NCBI GenBank assembly: GCA_025355465.1 | Contig: JANXZO010000036.1 | Coordinates: 1 to 64,000 of the forward strand | Source of the DNA: Bacteroidales bacterium | GTDB lineage: Bacteria; Bacteroidota; Bacteroidia; Bacteroidales; FEN-979 | DNA: 64,000 bases | Reading direction: 5' to 3' | In this document: piece after piece, positions 1 through 8,829 of the stretch | Layout of the letters: each line of letters begins with the position of its first letter | Numbering within the stretch: the first letter of the stretch is position 1 | The notes under the pieces: generated by a model | Databases searched by the model: none | What the model saw: the letters and a program-made list of their open reading frames with translations, nothing else | What the model was told of the DNA's origin: nothing | Position numbers and translations under genes: made by a program

Positions 1-130
1 GGTTGTTCTGATCACCGGTGCCGCGCATGGATTAGGCAGGGCCCTGGCTCAAAAATATCTCTCCGCCGGATGGCGGGTGATCGCCACCGACATCGATGAT
101 CTTTCGATGGCATGGATGCTGGACAAGTGA
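1..130 (+). pseudogene. SDR-family oxidoreductase, N-terminal fragment
   Basis: The frame opens off the left edge and reads VVLITGAAHGLGRALAQKYL, the first beta strand and the TGxxxGxG NAD(P)-binding turn of a classical short-chain dehydrogenase/reductase, followed by a second strand ending in TDID, the usual site choosing NAD over NADP. It then stops at 128-130 after about 43 visible codons, whereas the family is about 250 aa. An IS1634-family element begins five bases later. No continuation of the SDR fold is recognisable on the far side of the element. I infer a broken gene, although the true upstream extent is outside the window. Confidence 0.6.
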
Positions 131-134
131 AAGC

Positions 135-152
135 CTTAACCCGACTTGCACC
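135..152. repeat. IS1634-type terminal inverted repeat, left
   Basis: The 18 bases match the reverse complement of 2226-2243 exactly. They define the left end of the insertion sequence. Confidence 0.85.
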
Positions 153-166
153 CCCAGCATCGGAAA

Positions 167-2035
167 TTAGCCTGTGCCGGGTGGTTCAGTTTTTCGATCC
201 ACCTTTTCGGGTAACACGGATTTTTTAACAAACGGGTAGTGTTTGTATCCTAATGCATTGTAAATTTCAGTGACTTTTGGTTCAGGGGTGGTGCATTTGC
301 GGATGAATATTTTCTGATCGTTTTTATCCTTCATGGTTACCGTTGCTGCTTTTTGAGTATTCATGATGCGGACAATATGTGGCCAATCGTAGTTGATGCC
401 TTTTGCTTTTAACTGATATCTGATGGTGTGTACCATTTGATATGCCAGCACTGCCAGGTTCAAATGTGCAACAGAGTTTTCATCGGTTTTGTGGAATACC
501 GGCCTCATTTTCAAATCACTTTTCAGGGTGCGGAACACGGATTCGATCTCACGTATCGTATTATAAATGTCCCAAAATCCTTTTTCATCAACCTGTTTGA
601 CCGATGTGCGAAGAAAGTATACACCCTCTTCTTTACGACTGACCGGGATGATTTTTTTCCATTCCAGTTTTGTTGCAATGCCATTTTCGGAAGCCACCTG
701 TAGGTCGTAGAACCGATGTGCGCTGGGATATCGCTCTTTGAGCCGGCCAATGCGTTCCCAGACTTTTGCAAGCTTTTTTGTTCCGCCTTTGCTTTGGATG
801 CCAAACAAAACCTGTTGGAGACCCTCTTCAAAATGAGTGGTGAATTTCTCATGCATCGACACCTCTTTCTTTGCTTTTTTCTCGCTGCGGACAAACAAAA
901 GCGTGTCGTCAATCCCTTGTTGTTCAATCATCGTCAACTCAATTGGGCTTCGGCGTTTGTCGGTGATGGTGACAATCTGATTGTCCTGCTTCACCGCCAC
1001 ATAATCCTCGAATTTCCCCCGGGCAACACACAGGTAATCATATCCCTTGTTACGCAACATCAACAGGTTCTCTTCGCTGGCAATCCCTGCGTCCATGACC
1101 ACCATGGGCTTTTGGGGTGTGAATGACCCTCTTGAACTCAGATCATCAAGGGTGGGTTCAAGGGTCGCTATTTCTCCAATATTACCCCGGTATATTTTAC
1201 TGTACTTGACAAAGCCCTCCACGTTCACTACCAATGCAAGGGTGATCAATTTACAGTCCTGCCGTTTCTCTTTGCTTTTGGCAAACGAGGCCAGGATACT
1301 TTTTAGTTTGCGGCCTTCAAAATAACTGTTAGTCAGGTCATATAGGATTATCTTGTCTTGCAAATCAAAGAGTTCGCTGGTCTTTTTCGACAGATACGAT
1401 TCAATGCGTTCTTGCTGATCGCTTAACATGCGGCTGATGCGGTAGAGCTTATGATGGCTTATCCTATTGGCATCAAGGCCCAAAAGTTCGCATATGCCGC
1501 TATTGTCCTTCATCCACTGGGCAGTCGCATGTTCCGAGGCCGGAAAAAGTGCCCTGCTGATAATATGCGCTATAGCCAGGTCAAGGTCTTCTCCTGTAAA
1601 TCCGGCCTGCTCAAGGCATCTTCTCAGGTCAAGCTGTTCAAGGGCTTGCTTACAAAGGGATTCTCCGCCTATTTCCCTGGCGTTTTCAATGGCCAGACTG
1701 GCCAGATCTACCGTGTGAAAGGTCTTTTCTTCCTCCCGCACAGGAACCTGATCGATAAGTTTCTTCTCAATAATCTGCTTATAAAAACCCTGGGCGAGTC
1801 TTTCCACAACCGGGTTTGCACACTCAAACAAGGATGGATTGCCGCTGATGAGCTGGTCGATACGGTCGGCTAAATCCTTATAATCTTGATAATGTGAAAG
1901 TTCATTAAGATCCCCCAGTGAAAGGATGCCCCTGTGGCGAACCTTGTTGCCCAGGCGGTAACTCATGCATAACCGATAATAACTATATACTTTACCGGTC
2001 TCTTTATCTTTCTTGGGTGCCGACTTGATAAACAT
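167..2035 (-). CDS. IS1634-family DDE transposase
   Basis: This is an RNase-H-fold DDE transposase of about 620 aa that would catalyse excision and insertion of the surrounding element. The three acidic residues can be placed in LYDLTNSYFEG, VVMDAGIASEENL and the C-terminal REIESVFRTLKSDL, the last being the Y/R-E region of IS4-like superfamily enzymes. The N-terminus MFIKSAPKKDKETGKVYSYY matches the usual start of the family, so I chose the ATG at 2035 over the one 15 bases upstream at 2050. No frameshift or internal stop is seen, so the enzyme may be active. The gene fills the interval between the inverted repeats and reads towards the broken SDR gene. Confidence 0.9.
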   Translation of the reverse strand: MFIKSAPKKDKETGKVYSYYRLCMSYRLGNKVRHRGILSLGDLNELSHYQDYKDLADRIDQLISGNPSLFECANPVVERLAQGFYKQIIEKKLIDQVPVREEEKTFHTVDLASLAIENAREIGGESLCKQALEQLDLRRCLEQAGFTGEDLDLAIAHIISRALFPASEHATAQWMKDNSGICELLGLDANRISHHKLYRISRMLSDQQERIESYLSKKTSELFDLQDKIILYDLTNSYFEGRKLKSILASFAKSKEKRQDCKLITLALVVNVEGFVKYSKIYRGNIGEIATLEPTLDDLSSRGSFTPQKPMVVMDAGIASEENLLMLRNKGYDYLCVARGKFEDYVAVKQDNQIVTITDKRRSPIELTMIEQQGIDDTLLFVRSEKKAKKEVSMHEKFTTHFEEGLQQVLFGIQSKGGTKKLAKVWERIGRLKERYPSAHRFYDLQVASENGIATKLEWKKIIPVSRKEEGVYFLRTSVKQVDEKGFWDIYNTIREIESVFRTLKSDLKMRPVFHKTDENSVAHLNLAVLAYQMVHTIRYQLKAKGINYDWPHIVRIMNTQKAATVTMKDKNDQKIFIRKCTTPEPKVTEIYNALGYKHYPFVKKSVLPEKVDRKTEPPGTG

Positions 2036-2225
2036 GCTGCAAACATACAAACTAATATTCAGACTAAAAAATCATTTTCGGGGACCACAAAGCACTTTTG
2101 AAAACACCGCTATTGATTATCAATTAGATACAAAATCGGTCAGGGAAAATATTTTTAGCCTAATTTCTTATAACCATGATTATGTGCACATTGAAAAATC
2201 ATGTTTTTTTCAAGCACCCCGTTGA

Positions 2226-2243
2226 GGTGCAAGTCGGGTTAAG
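2226..2243. repeat. IS1634-type terminal inverted repeat, right
   Basis: This is the perfect inverted copy of 135-152 and marks the right end of the element. Between the transposase start and this repeat (2051-2225) no gene is supported. Between it and the YciI-like gene (2244-2337) I see only AT-rich spacer. Confidence 0.85.
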
Positions 2244-2337
2244 TTGCAACCTGTCTGTGTTTTTTTAGGGTGAGGCATAACTCACAAATAATGCTGCAAC
2301 GGTTGCTTTTATTTACCTTTGTTTAAAACGTTGTGAC

Positions 2338-2628
2338 ATGTTTGCCTTCCACTCCATTTACCTGAAACCCATCGAGGAGGTTGACCTTTACCTCCCTGCT
2401 CACAGAGCTTTTCTTAAAGAATTGTACGACAAAGGCATCACCATCTGTTCCGGGCCTCAGGTGCCACGAACGGGGGGCTTCATCCTGATGAATGCGGCCT
2501 CCCGCGAGGAGGCATTGAAACTGATGAAGAGTGATCCCTATGTCATTCAGGGCGTTGCCGAATACTCGCTGATCGAATTTGAACCAAGGAGTTTTGCAAA
2601 GGGGTTTGAGGAATTTATGAAACCGTGA
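2338..2628 (+). CDS. YciI-like domain protein
   Basis: The 96-aa product has the small ferredoxin-like fold of the YciI (YCII) superfamily. This is visible as a beta strand with FHSIYLKP, a helix containing the family's conserved HRAFLKELYDKG segment, a GP-x(6)-GGFILM hairpin, and the closing DPYVIQGVAEYSLIEF strand. Family members are related to chlorophenol-degradation muconolactone-isomerase-like folds, but most have no known substrate. His in the HRAFL segment and the Asp in DPY are the residues usually conserved. It stands alone, convergent with the flx-hdr operon, with only 11 bases between the two stop codons and no obvious terminator hairpin there. Confidence 0.8.
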   Translation: MFAFHSIYLKPIEEVDLYLPAHRAFLKELYDKGITICSGPQVPRTGGFILMNAASREEALKLMKSDPYVIQGVAEYSLIEFEPRSFAKGFEEFMKP

Positions 2629-2639
2629 GTTGTTAGAGA

Positions 2640-3473
2640 TTAAAACTCGTCGGGAAGCTTTTTCAGCTGTTCATTGGTAAAAACGGGTCCGTCTTTGCAA
2701 ACGTAGGTGGATCCGATATTGCACCGGCCGCATTTTCCGAGGCCACACTGCATTTTCATCTCCAGGGTGGTGATGATATCCTTGTCGGCAAAACCAAGCT
2801 TCAGAAGCGACTGGATCGTGTATTTGATCATGATCGGCGGACCGCAGGTGATGACTTTGGTGTTGGCGATCTCCGGCTTCACCACCTCTTCAAGGATTTT
2901 GGGAACAACACCGACGTTTGAGGTCCAGCTCTCTTCGGGCCTGTCGATGGTAAGGATCACTTTCAAGCTCTTGTTCTCCTGCCACTCTTTGATCTCCTCC
3001 TTGTAACACATGTCAGCCGAGGTGCGGGCACCGTAAAGAATCGTGAAGTCCTTGTAATCATTTCGGTTGTCGATGCAGTACTGGATCAGTGAGCGGAGGG
3101 GTGCGAGTCCGATGCCACCACCCACAAAAAGAAGGTTTTTCCCTTTGATATCGTCGAGCGGGAACCAGTTACCGTAAGGCCCGCGGATACCCACCTCATC
3201 TCCCTCATCAAGCAAGGTATGGATGTCGGCTGTTACCACTCCCGCCCTCTTGATAGAGCAGTCGAAATACCCCTTGCGGGTAACGGAAGAGGCAATGCAG
3301 AAGGTACACTCGCCGGAACCAAGGAGCGAAAATTCGACAAATTGTCCTGGCATCCAGTTGAATTTCTCCATCAATCCCTCCTCTTTGAATTTCAAACGGT
3401 AGGTCCTGACATCAGGGGTTTCCTGGATCACTTTATCGATCTTGCAGATCATCGGGACGAGCAGCTGTTCCAT
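2640..3473 (-). CDS. flxA: FlxA-like FAD/NAD(P)H oxidoreductase subunit
   Basis: This 277-aa protein belongs to the ferredoxin-NADP reductase fold and resembles the gamma subunits of sulfhydrogenase and anaerobic sulfite reductase. An FAD-binding beta barrel covers about residues 5-105 (PGQFVEFSLLG, then CSIKRAGVVTADIH and RGPYGNWF). An NAD(P) domain with VGGGIGLAPLRSLI follows, and CGPP marks its end. The C-terminus has a [2Fe-2S] motif, CGLGKCGRCNIGSTYVC. It is the last gene of the hdrC-to-flxA operon and would be the NADH entry point of the complex. Family knowledge: FlxABCD-HdrABC is an NADH dehydrogenase/heterodisulfide-reductase complex described in anaerobic bacteria such as Desulfovibrio. 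The ATG at 3473 gives a full-length family member. Confidence 0.85.
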   Translation of the reverse strand: MEQLLVPMICKIDKVIQETPDVRTYRLKFKEEGLMEKFNWMPGQFVEFSLLGSGECTFCIASSVTRKGYFDCSIKRAGVVTADIHTLLDEGDEVGIRGPYGNWFPLDDIKGKNLLFVGGGIGLAPLRSLIQYCIDNRNDYKDFTILYGARTSADMCYKEEIKEWQENKSLKVILTIDRPEESWTSNVGVVPKILEEVVKPEIANTKVITCGPPIMIKYTIQSLLKLGFADKDIITTLEMKMQCGLGKCGRCNIGSTYVCKDGPVFTNEQLKKLPDEF

Positions 3474-3477
3474 AATT

Positions 3478-3509
3478 AAATAGCGAAATAGTGAAATGGT
3501 GAAATTATT
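3478..3509. repeat. Degenerate 8-nt tandem repeat between flxB and flxA
   Basis: Four units stand in register: AAATAGCG, AAATAGTG, AAATGGTG and AAATTATT. The array fills the gap between the two genes and runs over the flxB stop codon. It belongs to the same family as the arrays at 29387, 51794, 54062 and 59443. Confidence 0.7.
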
Positions 3510-4548
3510 TGGAAACCTGGTTAATTACCTCAAAAATGCTGATGTTCACCGGACAGGAGGTGGTGCATTTGCCGCAACCTACGCAGAGGTTTTCGCCGAA
3601 GCGCTCTTTATAGTATACGAACTTGTGCATGGCGCGCTGCCTCCAGCGACGGTACTTGGCGGGGCGGGGGTTGTGGCCGCCGGCCATCAGGGTAAAGTAG
3701 CCGTTGTTGCAGGAGTCATAGCTCTTGTAACGCACACCGGTATCCTTCACCTTTTCGTCGGAAATCTTGAAGCAGTGGCACGTAGGACAAACAAATGCAC
3801 AGGTATTACAACTCACGCAGTTGCTGGAAACATTCTCAAATTCCGGTGTGTCGAAAATTTTCGAGAGTTTTTCGTTGATCGACTTATAATCCATCTTAAG
3901 CCTGAATGAAGCCGAAAAAGCAGTGTATTGTTTTTTCAGCTCTTCACCTGCGGCTTCTTCGGTGACTCGTGATGTATGACTCGTAACACCGGAATTCAGA
4001 AACTCGATGCCTTTTTCGCTTTTTGATTTGATATAGACTTTTCCATCATTTCCGTTCACGATGAGCACGTCCATGGCGTCGAGGTTTTCCACATCGTAGT
4101 CAAGGGAGGTGCAGAAACAGTGGGTTTCAGCCTTGTCGCAGCGGGTGGAGATCACCACGGTGTTAAGGCGGCGCTTCTGGTAGTCGGTGTCGATGAAATC
4201 CCAGTTGTACACCTTGTCGAGAACCTGCAGGGCACGGGCATCGCAATGCTTCATCCCAACGATCACGCGTTTTCCGGCAAGGGGATCCTCGTCGGTTTCG
4301 CTCACATCGGTTCCTGCACTGGTGGCAACATACTTCATGATCTTGGCCGACCGCGGAAAAAAGAGTGGCTTGGCGCTCATGGTCTTCGCAATGGGCGATT
4401 CCGGATCACATTCAGACAGGTTCTTCACCAGTTTGAAATCGTACTTCCCGAATTTCTCAACCGGCGCGTAGGTTTCGTTTTTGGCAATGATGGCTTCGTA
4501 GAATTTCTGCAAGCCTGCTTTATCGGTAACAATGGTTTCAACGCTCAT
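3505..4548 (-). CDS. flxB: FlxB-like 4Fe-4S dicluster subunit
   Basis: The 347-aa protein resembles the beta subunit of sulfhydrogenase and AsrA of anaerobic sulfite reductase. An N-terminal domain of about 230 residues carries CDARAL, DTDYQKRR and CFCTSL segments. It is followed by two [4Fe-4S] motifs, CVSCNTCAFVCPTCHC near residue 245 and CVGCGKCTTSCPVN near residue 325. It would pass electrons between the FAD/NADH subunit FlxA and the rest of the complex. The gene lies 31 bases upstream of flxA and 14 bases downstream of flxC, in one operon. The stretch encoding GVTSHTSRVTEE sits in a loop-like position and contains two ACGAGTCA copies, so it may be a small lineage-specific insertion. Confidence 0.82.
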   Translation of the reverse strand: MSVETIVTDKAGLQKFYEAIIAKNETYAPVEKFGKYDFKLVKNLSECDPESPIAKTMSAKPLFFPRSAKIMKYVATSAGTDVSETDEDPLAGKRVIVGMKHCDARALQVLDKVYNWDFIDTDYQKRRLNTVVISTRCDKAETHCFCTSLDYDVENLDAMDVLIVNGNDGKVYIKSKSEKGIEFLNSGVTSHTSRVTEEAAGEELKKQYTAFSASFRLKMDYKSINEKLSKIFDTPEFENVSSNCVSCNTCAFVCPTCHCFKISDEKVKDTGVRYKSYDSCNNGYFTLMAGGHNPRPAKYRRWRQRAMHKFVYYKERFGENLCVGCGKCTTSCPVNISIFEVINQVSK

Positions 4549-4562
4549 AACAGAAAGAGGGA

Positions 4563-5414
4563 TTACATAATGAAATCATCGGGATCCTGCATGCTGTATT
4601 TGTAGAAGGCACCGCGGTCGCCTTCATGCACGCCGGCGAGGTGCTCCTGGAAGTTCTCATAGATCACGCGCTCATTCCACTTGTGAAACAGGTGCAGCGG
4701 CAGATGGCTCGGACAGGCCTTTTCGCAGTTGCGGCAGTCGACACAACGCCCGGCAAGGTGAAGCGACCAGGTCATCAGGGCATGGAAAGCGCTTGAGGTG
4801 GTATTGGCTCCGTTGTAAAGTGTTGCCGTTTCCTGATCGATGCAGCATTTGGCACAATAACAAAGCGGACAGGAGTGACGACAGGCGTTGCAGCGGATAC
4901 AGTTTTCGAACACTTCTTCGAAATATTCGCGACGCTGGACGAGTTCTTTTGCGGCCATATCCTGGATATCAGCATTGATGATAAACCGTCTTTCCATGTT
5001 GGCCTCCCCCAGCAGTTCATCGTAAACCACCGCAGCAGGAACCATGCACTCCAGGCAATTCTGCATTTTCTGACCGGCATCGTCAACAACGCCTTCACAG
5101 GCGATACCTACCACATATAGCTTTTCGCGCTTCACCTGGCTCTCGGTGAGCAACAGGTTGAGCGAACGGCTGTCGCATCCTTTCACCACCAGGCCTACCC
5201 TTTTGTTTCGGGTATGGTCGTTTTTCAGGTAATTGGATAAGTTAAAGACCGACTTTTGATTGAAAACCAGCAATGGTACGTCTTTCGACTCGCGAATAAG
5301 CGCAGGAACCTGGTTGTCATCGAAACCCGTGAGCCGGTAGCCAACGAAAACGTCGATCTTATCCTCAGCAAATAGCCTCGTAGCGATCTCCTGAATCTGT
5401 TTCGTGTAGTCCAT
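4563..5414 (-). CDS. flxC: FlxC-like iron-sulfur subunit
   Basis: This 283-aa protein has an N-terminal half related to the FrhB/FdhB beta-subunit family (VKGCDSRSLNLLLTE and CLECMVPAAVVYDEL). The C-terminal half holds two [4Fe-4S] motifs, CIRCNACRHSCPLCYC near residue 172 and CVDCRNCEKACPSHLP near residue 226. It is the third soluble iron-sulfur subunit of the Flx module. The start overlaps the flxD stop codon by one base, a typical coupled arrangement. No selenocysteine, frameshift or missing cluster ligand is evident. Assignment rests on family resemblance and on the conserved gene order with its neighbours. Confidence 0.8.
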   Translation of the reverse strand: MDYTKQIQEIATRLFAEDKIDVFVGYRLTGFDDNQVPALIRESKDVPLLVFNQKSVFNLSNYLKNDHTRNKRVGLVVKGCDSRSLNLLLTESQVKREKLYVVGIACEGVVDDAGQKMQNCLECMVPAAVVYDELLGEANMERRFIINADIQDMAAKELVQRREYFEEVFENCIRCNACRHSCPLCYCAKCCIDQETATLYNGANTTSSAFHALMTWSLHLAGRCVDCRNCEKACPSHLPLHLFHKWNERVIYENFQEHLAGVHEGDRGAFYKYSMQDPDDFIM

Positions 5415-5896
5415 TATTTCTCGAAGTTTTCTTTTTTATACAAATGAAGCGGACCGAGTTTCTTAATATCCTCGGTAACCTTGGATACAACCTTTGCAAA
5501 CTTGGGCCCTTCGGCGGCTGAAACCCAGGAAAACTGGATGCGGTTTTCGTGGAAACCCACAAAGTTCAGCAGCTTCTTGGTGACAAGAAAGCGGCGGCGG
5601 GCGAAATAGTTCCCGCTGATGTAATGACAGTCGCCGGGATGGCATCCCGAAACAAGAACTCCGTCGGCTGTGGTCTGCAGCGACTTGATCAGAAACCAGG
5701 TGTCCACGCGCGACGAACACGGCACGCGGATAATGCGGATGTTGGGTGGGTACTGAAGACGTGACGTTCCCGTGAGGTCGGAACCTGCATAGGAACACCA
5801 GTTGCAGAGAATGCCAATGATCACCGGCTGCCAGTCTGGAGGTGCCACAATCTCCGGCTTTTCAATACTTACAAGTTGGTTTGTTACTGTTTCCAT
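5414..5896 (-). CDS. flxD: FlxD / MvhD-type [2Fe-2S] electron-transfer subunit
   Basis: The 160-aa product is an MvhD-family protein, which in methanogens links hydrogenase to HdrA. Conserved cysteines are visible in GILCNWCSYAGSD near residue 30, RVPCSSRVD, and VSGCHPGDCHYISGN near residue 85. These ligate a [2Fe-2S] cluster in the family. About 30 N-terminal residues precede the family core. The gene overlaps hdrA at its start and flxC at its end by one base each, so the three are probably translationally coupled. Its place between hdrA and flxC agrees with a role as the bridge from the Flx NADH module to HdrA. Confidence 0.85.
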   Translation of the reverse strand: METVTNQLVSIEKPEIVAPPDWQPVIIGILCNWCSYAGSDLTGTSRLQYPPNIRIIRVPCSSRVDTWFLIKSLQTTADGVLVSGCHPGDCHYISGNYFARRRFLVTKKLLNFVGFHENRIQFSWVSAAEGPKFAKVVSKVTEDIKKLGPLHLYKKENFEK

Positions 5897-7869
5897 CAGA
5901 TTGAAACTATCTCGTTAATGATTTGAGGATCGGTAAAGCCAGCCAGGTTAATGGCCGTGCTGCGACAAATTGCAACACAGGAACCGCAACCCTGGCATAC
6001 GCCTTCGTTGATCTTTGCGACAGTACGCAGCTCCTTGGAGCCGTGTCCGAAGGGCACTTCGTCGGTTACGATGGCGCCATAAGGACAAACCTTCACACAG
6101 TTCTGACATCCTGAACAGTATTCGGTGTTCACGGTGGAGATCATGGGGTCCTTCTTCATGGTGTCGCCTGCAAAGAGTCCGCATACTTTTGCTGCACAGG
6201 CTGAAGCCTGTGATACGGTTTCGGGGATATCTTTCGGGGCCTGGGTACAACCGGCAAGGAAGATCCCGGCTTTTGCAGTTTCCACCGGGCGAAGCTTTGG
6301 ATGCGCTTCCGACAGGTATCCATATTTGTCGTATGAAATACCAAGCAACCGGGCGAGATCCGGATTGTCCTTTGGTGCGCTTACAGCAGTGGCCAGCACC
6401 ACAAGGTCGGCTTCCACCTCCACCACCTGTCCTATCTGGGCATCCTCACCGCGAACCATCAGTTTGTCGCCCTTCTTGTAGATCTTGGAGACACGGCCAC
6501 GAAGATAGGTTGTGCCGGTATCGACCTGGGCCTTTTCAACAAACTCCTCATACCCCTTTCCTGCTGCCCGGATGTCCATATAAAAAACATAGGCATGAGA
6601 ATCGTGAACTTTATGATGCAGCAGGATGGTGTGTTTGGTTGTGTACATGCAGCATATTTTCGAGCAGTACGAGATGCCTTTGGCTTCATCACGGGAGCCG
6701 ACACACTTGATAAATACCACGTTTTTCGGGACCTTCCCGTCTGATGGACGCAGTGGCAGACCGTTGGTGGGGCCGTTGGCCGAAACCATGCGCTCAAATT
6801 CAAGGGAGGTAATTATATCTTTGAAGCGGCCAACGCCATATTCTTCATAGGGCTTGGGATCCCACATGTCGTAGCCGGTTGCTACAACCACGGCGCCGAT
6901 CTCGCGCTCAATGATTTCATCCTGCATCTGGTAGTCAATGGATCCCTTCTCGCACACCTTTGCACAGATACCGCATTTCCCTTTGGTAAGCATGGTACAG
7001 TGTTCGGCGTCGATGACAGGCTTATTGGGTACTGCCTGCGGAAATGGTGTATAAATAGCCTTCCGTTTGTCGATACCCATGTTGTACTCATTGTCAACCT
7101 TTACCGGGCATTTCTGCCAGCAGGCGCCGCATCCTGTGCAAGTCTTGAAGTTGACATAGGAAGCTTTTTTCTTTATTTTGACTTTGTAGTTTCCAACAAA
7201 ACCCTGCAATTCGAGAACTTCTGAATACGGAATCAGTTCAATATAGGGATGTGATGCAACATCCACCATCTTTGGGGTAAGGATACACTGGGCACAATCG
7301 AGGGTGGGAAAGGTCTCATCCAGCTGGGCCATCTTGCCGCCGATGGAAGGGCTCTTTTCGACCAATACCACAGGAATGCGGGCATCGGCAATGTCGAGTG
7401 CTGCCTGGATGCCGGCAATACCCCCGCCAATCACAAGGGCGCGTTTGGTAACGGGCACCGAGATCTCATGCAACTGCTCGTTGGCGATGGATTTGGCCAC
7501 AGCCATGCGCACCAGGTCGGAAGCTTTTTCGGTAGCGGCTTTCTTATCCTTCTGATGAACCCATGATGAATGCTCCCGGATGTTGGCCACCTCGAGAAGA
7601 TAGGGATTCATTCCTGCATCTGACAAGGCCTTCCGGAAGGTCTTTTCGTGCATGCGCGGCGAACAGGCAGCCACCACGATCGAGGTGAGCCTGTGCTGGG
7701 CAATGGCATCCCGGATCTGTTGCTGGCCGGGGTCGGAGCACATGTACTTGTAGTCGATGGCAAACTTCACCTCGCGGATCCGTTTGGCCTCTTCAACCAC
7801 CTGGGGAACATCAACGTAGTCGGCGATGTTGGCGCCGCAAAAACAAACAAAAACTCCTACTCTTGCCAT
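5896..7869 (-). CDS. hdrA: HdrA-like flavin- and iron-sulfur-containing subunit
   Basis: HdrA is the FAD subunit at which electron bifurcation takes place in heterodisulfide reductases. This 657-aa copy starts with the CFCG motif at residues 9-12 and has an FAD-binding VIGGGIAGIQAALD loop near residue 150. Cluster motifs CTGCGACWQKCPVK and CGICAKVC follow, and two C-terminal ferredoxin-like motifs lie near residues 585 (CSGCQNCVKVCPYGA) and 625 (CQGCGSCVAICRSTA). The usual length and all obvious Cys ligands are present, with no selenocysteine. Neighbours flxD and hdrB overlap it by one base on either side. Known of the family: bifurcation between ferredoxin and a disulfide substrate. In this organism the substrate is unknown, and no dsrC lies in the window. 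Confidence 0.9.
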   Translation of the reverse strand: MARVGVFVCFCGANIADYVDVPQVVEEAKRIREVKFAIDYKYMCSDPGQQQIRDAIAQHRLTSIVVAACSPRMHEKTFRKALSDAGMNPYLLEVANIREHSSWVHQKDKKAATEKASDLVRMAVAKSIANEQLHEISVPVTKRALVIGGGIAGIQAALDIADARIPVVLVEKSPSIGGKMAQLDETFPTLDCAQCILTPKMVDVASHPYIELIPYSEVLELQGFVGNYKVKIKKKASYVNFKTCTGCGACWQKCPVKVDNEYNMGIDKRKAIYTPFPQAVPNKPVIDAEHCTMLTKGKCGICAKVCEKGSIDYQMQDEIIEREIGAVVVATGYDMWDPKPYEEYGVGRFKDIITSLEFERMVSANGPTNGLPLRPSDGKVPKNVVFIKCVGSRDEAKGISYCSKICCMYTTKHTILLHHKVHDSHAYVFYMDIRAAGKGYEEFVEKAQVDTGTTYLRGRVSKIYKKGDKLMVRGEDAQIGQVVEVEADLVVLATAVSAPKDNPDLARLLGISYDKYGYLSEAHPKLRPVETAKAGIFLAGCTQAPKDIPETVSQASACAAKVCGLFAGDTMKKDPMISTVNTEYCSGCQNCVKVCPYGAIVTDEVPFGHGSKELRTVAKINEGVCQGCGSCVAICRSTAINLAGFTDPQIINEIVSI

Positions 7870-8813
7870 TATTCAGCCTCGCTTTCTGCTTCAACAGCTT
7901 TTCTGGTTTTCTTTACTTTTTCGGGTTCGGGCACGATCTTACCGATGTTGGCCAGCGCCCCTTCAACCGGTACAATGTGCTTGCTGAACATCAGATCCTT
8001 CTCCGGCATTCCGAAAGCCAGTGCCATCAGTTGGGTGAAGTAGAAGATGGGAAGGTCGATCTTTTTGCCAAGGTGTTTTTCAATATCAGGCTGGCGCATG
8101 TCGAGGTTCGACTGGCACAGCGGACAGGCCACCACGATGGCGTCGGCTCCGCTCTCTTTGGCCATCTCGAGGATCTGACCAGTCAGATTGATTACCACCT
8201 CGGTGTTGGAAATGCTGAACGAAGCACCACAGCATTCGGTCTTGTAGTCGAACTCTGTTGCCTTTGCTCCGAGCGCCTCCACGATTTTATCCATGGACAT
8301 GGGGTATTCCGGGGAATCGAAGTTGGTAATGGCCTTCGGACGGGTAAGCAGGCAGCCGTAATAGCAGGCCAGTTTCATTCCGGCCAGCGATTTGGTCACC
8401 TTGGCCTTGATGGCATCGAGCCCCACATCCTCAAAACAGTACTGCAGCATCGATTTCACATCTACCTTGCCCTGGTAGATTCCATCCTCAACCACTGTCG
8501 AATTGATCTCCTTGCAGAGCTCAGGATTGTCGTCCATGTGCACCTTGGTCACCTTCAGGCGCTGATAGCAGGAGGCGCAGGGGATGGCCATGGTTGAATT
8601 GTCAAGTTTTTCGGCCAGGACCAGGTTTCGTAACGGAAGTGCATAAGCGAGACTTTCGCTCATGGTGTGGGCCGAAGTGGCGCCGCAGCAGTTCCAGTCG
8701 GGAATTTCCTCCATCTGCACATCCAGGCTCGTCATGACCATTTTAACAGTCTTGTCGAACTCTTCGCTGGTACCATGTGCGGAGCAACCCGGGAAATAGG
8801 TTAATTTCTTCAT
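7869..8813 (-). CDS. hdrB: HdrB-like subunit with CCG domains
   Basis: HdrB carries the noncubane iron-sulfur clusters where a heterodisulfide is reduced. The 314-aa sequence has the paired CCG-domain pattern: CSAHGTSEE and NCCGATSAHT in the N-terminal half with CASCYQ, then CYYGCLLTRP, CCGASFSISN and CPLCQSNLD in the second. Length and motif order are those of the family. It follows hdrC by 16 bases and overlaps hdrA by one base. The presence of both complete CCG domains suggests a working disulfide-reducing site, and the thiol/disulfide partner is not identifiable here. Confidence 0.88.
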   Translation of the reverse strand: MKKLTYFPGCSAHGTSEEFDKTVKMVMTSLDVQMEEIPDWNCCGATSAHTMSESLAYALPLRNLVLAEKLDNSTMAIPCASCYQRLKVTKVHMDDNPELCKEINSTVVEDGIYQGKVDVKSMLQYCFEDVGLDAIKAKVTKSLAGMKLACYYGCLLTRPKAITNFDSPEYPMSMDKIVEALGAKATEFDYKTECCGASFSISNTEVVINLTGQILEMAKESGADAIVVACPLCQSNLDMRQPDIEKHLGKKIDLPIFYFTQLMALAFGMPEKDLMFSKHIVPVEGALANIGKIVPEPEKVKKTRKAVEAESEAE

Positions 8814-8829
8814 TTCGGGATCGGGTTAT

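Larger units (their letters stand above)
135..2243. mobile_element. IS1634-family insertion sequence, complete
   Basis: The element is bounded by a perfect 18-bp inverted repeat, CTTAACCCGACTTGCACC at 135-152, whose complement lies at 2226-2243. It encloses one long transposase gene on the minus strand. The total length of about 2.1 kb and the roughly 620-aa transposase fit the IS1634 family. I see no convincing short target duplication: the flanks read AAGTGAAAGC on the left and TTGCAACCTG on the right. This family can make long duplications, so absence of a short one does not refute insertion. Confidence 0.85.

Noticed and set aside
125-2253. Search for a short target-site duplication around the IS1634 element
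   Set aside because: Flanks AAGTGAAAGC and TTGCAACCTG share no direct repeat of 4 bases or more at the boundaries.
3960-3995. Two ACGAGTCA copies in flxB considered as another octamer array
   Set aside because: The copies are 14 bases apart, not 8, and only two are present. It may be chance or a different small repeat.
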